Below, one piece after another: positions 56,146-64,000 of a DNA stretch of 64,000 nt (within the stretch, counting starts at the first letter, position 1; each line of letters opens with the position of its first letter). The notes beneath the pieces were generated by a model. It was not told the DNA's origin. It saw only the letters and a program-made list of their open reading frames with translations, and did not search any database. The position numbers and the translations under genes are program-made. The DNA comes from Aphelenchoides besseyi (lineage: Eukaryota; Nematoda; Chromadorea; Rhabditida; Aphelenchoididae): contig JAMPIQ010000001.1 of NCBI GenBank assembly GCA_024699855.1, forward strand, positions 10,912,001-10,976,000, given 5' to 3'.

Positions 56146-57598
56146 GTGGCTTTCAATCGTAATTCACACCAGATGAATGCTTTTCAAGTCAAAAGAACCT
56201 GAAGTCAACGTCCAATGAACTTCCTTCGATCTCATCACTATGAATTATATTTGAAAAAAACTGAGAACTTTACAGTCTTTTACAACCTATGATACGTCGA
56301 TTAGAAGCAACCTAATGAAAACACCTTAAAATCCGAGAAATTCCAAAAGAAAAACGACCGCAAACTCTCAATGCAATCGAACTTCTCGGAGCACAAAAGG
56401 AAGTCGATAAAAACTGAAACTTCGATCGATCTTTTCTCCACGGCTTCAGGTTTTGCGTTTGCGTGGATTTGAATCGCAGCCGGAGGGCGACCGCGAGTTC
56501 CGAACCGCCGCCGACTCAATCGAAATTACTTTTTCGGTTGAACAACGAGCATCAGATGACCGTGCGGTCACTTTTGTTTACGCAGCCAACTGGCAACCTT
56601 AACATCGCAATTAGACTTTACAGTCTCGGAGACAACAAATGAGATCAAAGCACTTTATCTGTCTAATCTGTGCGTCGTTGGTGTGTAACTTCGATGTTCT
56701 TATCGTTCTCGTGATCGAGTTCGGCGCCCACTCGCGCAAAACACACGATTCAAATTGGACCCAGCATCTACGACGGCGTCCTCAAAATCGCGAATGGAAG
56801 GTCGAGCAAACTCCCCAGTCGCAAAAAAGAGCGCTGTACAACCGGGCGCAAACGCGAGCACTCACGGGTGCCGCTCGCGTCTCTTCGTTCGCATTTTTCT
56901 GCGTTCACTGATGGTCAATTTGCATTTTTGTGTAAACTGCAATAAGTGTATCTGTTTGATGGTCAACGTGAATGCTTCCGGGGTGATGAACGTCTTTTGG
57001 GTTTCGACTGTGGTTGCTAGTTGGACTCTACGGTCAAGTTGGAAATTGCGATTCTTTCGGTTTGCCAACTGTCAAACGGCGTCCTCCAAGCGGGTGCGTC
57101 TCGGCGATCTGCGCGTTCTTTCTCTTTGGCATCGGCCATTCAGTGACCAGCAGGCGCTCGTCTCGCGTCCACTCCTTTTCCTTGTGTTGCGAGCGCGTTC
57201 GTTTCTCCCGACATTCGCAAGAAAACGTTTTTGGCGCCAAACGTCCTCCTTTTTTGCCCAACGGGTTTCGTTACTTGCGGAAGCAAAATTCAAGTGTCTG
57301 ATTGATAAGCACGTTCGCTTGCGGACAAAAAACGTCTCTCGCGTTGTAAACAGCGCGCGTTTTGTATCCGAAACTCGACGGTCATTACGAAGACTTTCAA
57401 CAACCGACTTTGCTGTCGCAAAGAAAAGTGGATGATCAAACAAAAAAGCTTTTGGCCACAAAGTCCATCGAAACAAAATGTTTCTTTTCGTTGTTGTCGC
57501 GTTTTTCCCGTCCAAAGAAGTGAATTCGAAAAATTCTTTTTAGAATCGCTGCCTTTTATCATCGAGCATTCGAAAGGCTGTGGTCGCTTTAACGTAAA
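56146..57598. other. GC-richer gap with shadow frames, no gene called
   Basis: Both strands are open in overlapping frames of 70-230 codons (the longest 56755-57435 plus), all Arg/Ser-rich and without motifs. This is expected from GC-rich promoter sequence between divergent genes (PDZ scaffold minus, basic membrane protein plus). Confidence 0.4.
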
Positions 57599-58672
57599 AT
57601 GGTGAGTTTCCCATTGGAGACCTCTGAAAATACTTCTGTTTGTTTAGCCTCGTGGAATTCCTGGTTCGGGACCAAAGGCGGGATCGTCCAAATCGCCGGC
57701 GAAAAAGCTGCCGAGAAAAAAATCGAAAACTCCCGCCCGGAAACCGTCAAAATCCCCGGCACGTTCGCGTGCGACGACACCGAAAAAAACACCCAAACGG
57801 CAAGTTTCGTATTTTTCAGACGCTCAACTTCCTGGTTTTCAGTCAGCGTTCCGCGTCGACCTCTTCCTCACGCACGCCGCGTAAAAAGACGGACGCCGGC
57901 TCGCCGAAACGTGGCCCAACACCGCAAGAGCGCGGACGCAGTCAATCGAAATCGCCGCCGAAAACAACACCACGCAAACCGTCCAGTCGCTCACGTTCAT
58001 CTTCACGCTCATCGGTCGTAGCCAAGCGAACGTCACCGCTCCACGTGATTCAAACCAAAATCCAAAAGGCGACCACCGACATAAAGAAACACGCTCCAAA
58101 TTTGTTCTCCTCGAGCGCTCCACGTTCACGTCGTGCGATCCACGACGCTCATTACGGAAACGATGGCGGAACAACAACCTCTCATTATTTGCGTCATCGC
58201 GTCGTTCCGTCCATTTGGCAACGTGGACGCGCGACCGTTCAACGGTACACGCGTCGTTTCGCTTTCAACGTGAAACGTCATTTGAAGCGCCATTGGCGCA
58301 AGTACTTGGTTGTTGGCGGATTGACTGCCGCTGCCTACTATTCGTATCATAATCAACGTGCCGTTCAACGTGCCATTCAAGAGCAATACAACAAGTTGGC
58401 GGCGTTGCTCGAACAGCAAAAGGAGACGACATTCTCCAAATACTTCAACGGGTGATTACTCAGTTCGTTTTAGACGCTAACTTCTTTTTTGCCTAAACCT
58501 CTTAGCTTTTCATTACAAATTTGTTTCAAGATTAATTCCGTTTCTTTTAAGCTGGTCATCCACCGACCGTCCTCCACCAACGACCACCGAAGTGCCCGTC
58601 ATTATTCAACCGAAAGTCGTCGAAGAACCTCCGCAACCCCATCCAATCCCTCATTCCACAGTCGTCGTTTAA
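57599..58672 (+). CDS. basic S/T-P-rich protein with one membrane segment
   Basis: The first exon is only the ATG (57599-57601); intron gtgagtt...tgtttag follows. Exon 2 reads PRGIPGSGPKAGSSKSPAKK and then repeated S-P and T-P units in Lys/Arg (KTPARKPSKSPARSRATTPK). The next intron appears to be GC-AG (gcaagtt...ttttcag), which keeps frame. The middle is RS-rich (SSRTPRKKTD, SRSRSSSRSS), followed by HLKRHWRKYLVVGGLTAAAY and SYHNQRAVQRAIQEQYNKLA, and a Pro/Val end after a last intron (PPPTTTEVPVIIQPKVVEEP, stop 58670-58672). A basic, phosphorylatable N-terminus joined to a short hydrophobic segment recalls nuclear-envelope chromatin tethers, but this is inference. Confidence 0.65.
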
Positions 58673-59380
58673 TTAAAAACTTTCGCATTCCAATCAACAA
58701 AAATACAAGAGTGACCTTATAGTTTCGATTTGCCTTAAAAGACGGTGCCGGATCACGTCTTATTCTTCTTCTAACTGCCTTCAATGACCTCTAATCATGG
58801 AACTCTCGATGCCAAATGTTGTGTACAGTCACTCGTTTTAAGTACTTGTCGAATAAACAAAATTAATGAGATTTGCGAATTCGACTTTCTTGCGGTTTCT
58901 CTCAATTCCGACGGCTACAAAAACGACCTTTGCGATCAATCGAGATCAATGGAAAGTTGTGCGACGAATTGAATTCATAATTTCGAGTTCAATCGGAACT
59001 TCGCGTCCGCCTTTCGCGGCTTATCGGCCCCGCTAATCAGCAGTGAAACCAAAACTCGACGCCTACGCTCGTCGACTCGTAGATTTTTCCGTAACCAAAA
59101 TTGCCGGTTGCAACGTCACGAAAACACAAACAGCGCCGCCCCTCAATTCCCGCCTCCCGATTGTCATCACACAAAAACGACACTTCGGGTCATCGACGCA
59201 GTTTTAAAAGGACAAAAAAGTCCACTTTGCTGTTGACTCACCTTTCGCTCGTTTCTCCCCGAAGCGTGGAATCTGTCCGTAAACGTGGCAGTCAATTTGA
59301 ATGCGATACAAAAAAGATTTTACGCGATTTTGTTTTTTGTTCTTTCAGAGCGCCGTCGTCTTCGCTGTCCCCAAACAACA

Positions 59381-62300
59381 TGACGTTCTTCAACAAAAAG
59401 GTAAAGCGAAAGTGCGAATTCACTGACCATCTATCTCTTCAGGTTCAACACATAACGTGCGTCGGCGCCGGTTACGTTGGCGGACCGACGTGCGCGATGA
59501 TTTCGCACAAGTGTCCGGACATTACGGTTACGGTCGTGGACATGAACGAGGCGAAGATTGCTGAATGGAATTCCGACGATCTGCCGATTTTCGAGGTTTT
59601 TTTGCGCGCACATTCACATTCCCAACGTTTTTCTTCAGCCGGGACTCGACGAAATCGTGAAAGGCGCTCGTGGACGCAACTTGTTCTTCTCATCGGACGT
59701 TCCGAAGGCCATTGAACAGGCGGATTTGATTTTCATTTCCGTGAACACGCCGACCAAAACGTACGGTCGCGGACAGGGAATGGCGCCCGATTTGAAGTAC
59801 GTCGAAGCGGTCTCGCGCACGATCGCCGAGCACGCACACAGCCCGAAAATCGTCGTCGAAAAATCGACCGTGCCGGTGCGCGCGGCCGAGAGCATCACGC
59901 ACATCCTCAAAGAGGCGCAGAAGCGGAATCAAAGTCTCCACTTTCAAGTAAGTTTTTATTCACAACAATTAAAAAAGAGTTACAATCGAGTATGTTTTTT
60001 GTGTCTAATTCTCGCAACGTTCGTCCGCAAATCCCAATTTCTCGAAAGCGCGCACTGAATCGACGCGATCGCTGAGGAAGACGGTCTTGAACATCGACGA
60101 GTCCATGGCGTCCAGATCGCTGTTGGCGTAGACGTTACAATCCCAACTCACTGACCACTTAGCGTCCACGTCGCCGTTCATTTCGTAGAAGAAGCGCAGA
60201 TATTCGTTGCGTAAAACGCGTTTTTGCTCCAATTTTGCGCGTCCAATCGTCGATGAAAACGTCTTACCGTACGCGTAGTTGCCGTTTTCCGCCTACAAAC
60301 ATCTTCGTGAATGCGAACTTTACTTCGGTGCTTACGGTAATTAAATCGCGCGGAATCTCTTTGGGCTTCGAATCGCCATCGACGAATTGCGTCGAGTTTT
60401 TCGTGATCCGACCGCTGAACTGGACCTTTAGAACGTCCGAACTCGAAGCACATGGTTGGAAAATGTTGATCACACACATCGAGTACTCGGTGATGTTCGG
60501 ACCGCGGATATCAAAGCTGAAAAGACGTGGAATCGAATTCATGAACTTTGTTGTACCTCAGGACAGAGCCCTTATCGTATAGTGCCGGAATCTCAGTCAC
60601 CATCCCGTGAGCGGATTGTCGGATTTCGATTTTGTGGATTGGTCGATTAGCGTACGGACCTTCTGATTCACGAATCGTCTTTACTACCGAGTAGAAAGGC
60701 TGATAGCGAAGGCCATCGGCAGCAAAACGGATTACTTCCTGTTCGATTTTCAGTTCGTTCTCTTTTGACACGAAAACCGGAGCTACTTGATTGCAAAGTT
60801 CAGTGAACGTCGTTTCGTTGTTCTTTGGATCCGTGAAGATCTGAAAGCGAAGTTCATGAGCGATTGTTTATCTTCGAACTTACTCTCAACTTTCCATGCA
60901 AACATTTTCCCGCATTGTAGATAAAACGATCCATCTGTGACCAAGTGAGGTTTTGAAGTGCCATGATAACACGACTATTTGTCGGTGCTATAATGGTTTT
61001 CGTAGATGAGAAGTTTTCACCGGGAACATTTATTAACGACTTCCACTTCGGGTGTGGAGATAGACTGACAAGACCCAAGTTTTGCATCTCCAAACATATG
61101 ATTCCCGGCTTTCTATCTGCGAATTGAAAGCTTACTTTTGTTCTCGTTTACAGACTCACATTCGTTATCCAAGGTACAGGGCTCAAAGGCAAAACAGCAA
61201 CTGAAAACACTGCAGACGACAAAAAACGAAAGTTTTGCCATGATCTAAAATCGAATTTTAGGTGCTTTCTAATCCCGAGTTTTTGGCCGAAGGTACGGCA
61301 ATCCGCGATCTTTCGAATCCCGACCGAGTTCTGATTGGTGGTGAGAGTTCGGAAGATGGTGCAGCCGCCGTGGCCGCGTTGGTGTCAGTTTACGAACATT
61401 GGGTACCACGCGAACGTATCATCACAACAAATACTTGGTCTTCGGAGCTCTCGAAACTGGTGAGTTCGAAAGTCGTGAAATTCGACGGTTGGGCGGAGAT
61501 GATTCGATGGTCAGCAAAAAACTGCTTGTGAATTATAAGTGAAATCCAAAAAGTGAAAAGAAGCCAAAGAAACTGTTCCTTTTGAGTCGCTTTTTAACTT
61601 CCAAAAAAGGGGTTGGGCCAACAAAGTGCCGCCCAAAAACCTCTCATTGGGGCGTGTTTAATTCGGATTTCGATTTCAGGCCGCAAATGCAATGCTCGCG
61701 CAACGGATCTCATCCATCAACGCCTTCTCGGCCATCTGCGAGCAGACTGGCGGAGAGGTGAAAGAAGTTTCACACGCGATCGGCAGAGACACACGAATCG
61801 GCAACAAGTTTCTGCAGGCGAGTGTTGGTAAGTATGGAAGGAGTTCATTAGTCGATAAGTTTTCCGTGGTCCTCAAAAGTTTTCGTAAACAAAAACTCCA
61901 AAGAATCCGAAGGTCTCAAAGTGAAAGAGCCCACATATTGAAAAGAAGTCAAAGAACAGCTAAGTTACCGTACGGTCAGTTAGCGGAGAACGGGGAGTGT
62001 GCGAGAACGTCTGGTCGAATTAATTTTTAATGAAAACGAAAAGAGTTATTTTTGAGAGAAAGTTTTGTACAACAAAAATACATGACTACTCCAACGGTCT
62101 TCGATCTCGCAAACATCCGATCGATCGGACAACGAGAAACAACTTCCGGTTGTCGGATGGAAACGGTTGATTTTTTGCTCTTTGCCGCAGTTTCGGCTAA
62201 ACCGCGTATCCCACGCAACAGTCTGGAGGCATCCGGCAACTGAATTTGGAACTTTTAGGCTTTGGTGGCTCATGTTTCCAGAAGGACGTTCTGAGTTTGG

Positions 62301-63059
62301 TTTATCTTTGCGAGTCGTTGAATCTGCGCGAAGTGGCCGACTATTTTCATTCGATCATCGCCATCAACACTTGGCAGCGGCGACGATTCGCGGACAAAAT
62401 CATCGCCGAACTGTTCAACACGGTCACCGACAAACGGATCACGTTGTTCGGGTTTGCGTTCAAAAAGAACACCGGCGATACACGTGAATCATCGGCCATT
62501 CACATCGCAAAGTATCTACTTGAGGAACATGCCCAAGTGTGCATCTACGATCCGAAAGTGACGGAGAGAACGATACGCAACGATCTGACCGCCGTTCACG
62601 ACGAACAACACGGTAGTTGTGCTGCTTCAACGGCTGTTCATCTGCATTTCAGTTAACAAACTGGTATCCGTCTTCTCAGATCCCTATGAAGCAGCTCGCG
62701 ACTCGCATGCGATCGTGATCATGACCGAATGGGACGAATTCAAAGTAAGAGCTTGTGACATTACGGTGTTCGTTTTGAGCGCTTCGTATTTCGGCGTAAA
62801 CCGCTAAGCCATCTGTTTGTCCAAAAACGTCAATCGAACTGCTTACAATTTTACCTGCGGATTAGACCGCCGCTTCGACGTCAATCAATTTACCTGCTTT
62901 TAGGACTACAATTATCAAAAACTTTTTGATTCGATGAAGAAGCCGGCATCGCTCTTCGACGGTCGCATACTGGTCGATTCGGAGAAGCTGCGACACATCG
63001 GCTTCCGCGTCTTCACCATCGGCTCTGCCGCAACCCAATCATATCATTTGTTTAACTGA
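59381..63059 (+). CDS. sqv-4: UDP-glucose 6-dehydrogenase
   Basis: ATG 59381 (MTFFNKK, then intron gtaaagc...cttcag), stop TGA 63057-63059. The Rossmann motif [16 protein letters not shown], the acidic end of strand 2 ([15 protein letters not shown]), [44 protein letters not shown], the active-site Cys in [32 protein letters not shown] and [10 protein letters not shown] are all present. The enzyme oxidises UDP-glucose to UDP-glucuronate for chondroitin and heparan chains (sqv-4 in C. elegans). Length is about that of the animal family. Introns are mostly short, but one (about 59949-61260) hosts a minus-strand gene and another (61829-62262) is 430 bp. Confidence 0.95.
60005..61241 (-). CDS. 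secreted protein nested in the UGDH intron
   Basis: Minus strand, wholly inside the UGDH intron. ATG 61241 starts a signal peptide ([20 protein letters not shown]); a 43-bp intron (gtgagtc...cgcag) keeps frame into [19 protein letters not shown]. Further exons read [74 protein letters not shown], and a last exon with [20 protein letters not shown] ending ERCEN at 60005. Several N-glycosylation sites and paired cysteines indicate an extracellular protein with a beta-rich fold. No family recognised. It has its own start, signal and stop, so it is a gene rather than an antisense artefact. Confidence 0.65.
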
Positions 63060-64000
63060 AGAGCGTACTTCCAACTTTTGGGCATAATCTTCTCACAGTT
63101 AATTAGTTTTTCTCTAATAAACTTTAACAAGGAAAAGGCATCCCAACTTTTGAATCCAATTCGAAGCTTCTTAGTAAATGAATAATTCAATGGGCAGCCG
63201 AAAGGTCGGTAATCTAATCTGCGAAGTACAAAGCCCATGAGTTTTGTCGAGTTCTGAATCGTTTATGTGTTCGACGGACGAATACAAACCTCTTTTCCTC
63301 TAATTTGTTAACCGCCCTGATTACGAATTCGCTCCAAAGTCAAAAACTAACTTCTGAACACTTAGACTCGACGGGATACTGTAACATTCGGTTCGGGTTT
63401 AAGGAGCCTTTGAATTGAAAGGAACACTTCGTACGACGAATGATTTCGAAAAAACAACATTTTTTCGACGTTAACGAGAACTGTCAGTTTCGCGGTTTAC
63501 AGTGTTTTGTGTCACATTCATCTGCTGCTCACGCATTCTTTCTGGTCGGTTTGTTCGTTACTGTCGACTACAATTTCACGTTCGACCGCATTCGACGGGA
63601 CTTAACTCCAATTTTGCTCACATCCTTTTGCTGAGGAAGCACTTTCATGCGCGGTGTTTAAAGAATCTGTGAATGACGTTTAAGTGATCAAACCAAAGAA
63701 GACCTGCGATGTGATGTCTTCATTTCGGTTCGAACTAAGATATTTGAAGTATTCTTCCGACTAGGAATGTTGTGGAAAAGCGGAGGATTACTCGACGATC
63801 TTCACTCCCACAATTGTGCTGTGCAGAGATGTACTTTGAACAAAAGAGCTCAGCAATACAGAAACCCGGTAGTTCAAAAACCCACTTTGAAACTCGTCGT
63901 CAAGTATACTGTACAAGAGAATATTTGTTGAATCGGATTTCGTTATCGCTATCCACGTAACAACCGTTGAATTGAAGACTAATGACAAACTTTGCGGAGA
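63060..64000. other. 3' flank of UGDH, nothing seen
   Basis: A likely polyadenylation signal for UGDH (AATAAA at 63116-63121) and then AT-rich sequence with no supported gene up to the window edge. Confidence 0.4.

Noticed and set aside
57072..57515. 147-codon minus-strand open frame
   Set aside because: Arg/Lys-rich with no motif, in a GC-rich stretch where both strands are open in several frames; composition alone explains it.
59101..59715. 204-codon plus-strand frame including the UGDH start
   Set aside because: It reads through UGDH 5' sequence and intron 1; the family alignment requires the ATG at 59381 with an intron after codon 7.
1..64000. CRISPR arrays, rRNA genes or bacterial operons
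   Set aside because: No regularly spaced repeats, no rRNA-like conserved blocks, and gene structure is clearly intron-rich eukaryotic.

Overview
The window looks like nuclear DNA of a nematode. Most introns are 37-70 bp with GT...TTTCAG borders. The protein families also point there: a transthyretin-like protein, a divergent supplementary-type nuclear receptor, many small secreted proteins, and acceptor-like TTTCAG sites just before several start codons, as expected for spliced-leader trans-splicing. No species can be named from the sequence alone. Three tRNA genes (Asn, Asp, Glu) are present; no rRNA or CRISPR array was seen.

Left part (1-9.3 kb, largely accessory). A partial gene runs off the left edge. 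A minus-strand block follows, with kelch-like terminal exons and a two-OB-fold RPA-like gene carrying a 113-bp MITE in one intron. Next is a decayed Helitron (2.05-5.22 kb): an Ulp1/C48 protease ORF, the Helitron N-terminal zinc region and an HUH Rep nuclease, with the helicase missing. An unrecognised minus-strand gene and a frame-broken, partly duplicated His-Me (HNH) endonuclease relic come next.

Middle (9.3-33.6 kb). Small host genes: a coiled-coil protein, a three-finger (Ly6-like) secreted protein, a transthyretin-like protein, a RING-type protein and a diverged paralogue, a small basic secreted protein, tRNAs, Cactin (splicing), a GPI-anchored protein, an HMG-box protein, a type I membrane protein and two membrane/coiled-coil proteins. 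A 1.4-kb C-rich, G-poor tract at 16-17.4 kb has no gene.

Retroelement (33.67-42.39 kb). A BEL/Pao LTR element with LTRs that look identical (187 bp), a 4-bp target duplication, Gag, protease, RT, RNase H and integrase, and an env-like region in frame after integrase. A one-base slip interrupts the RT.

Right part (42.5-63.1 kb). tRNA-Glu, a second three-finger paralogue, a type II membrane fibrinogen-domain protein, a glutamate carboxypeptidase II-like peptidase (all zinc ligands present) with a 1.4-kb intron holding vWA-like remnants, a nuclear receptor, a three-PDZ scaffold, a basic S/T-P-rich membrane protein, and UDP-glucose 6-dehydrogenase (sqv-4/UGDH type) with a secreted-protein gene on the opposite strand inside an intron.

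Several otherwise good reading frames are broken by one base in A or T runs, so some breaks may be assembly errors rather than decay. Exon borders were read by eye and are approximate.
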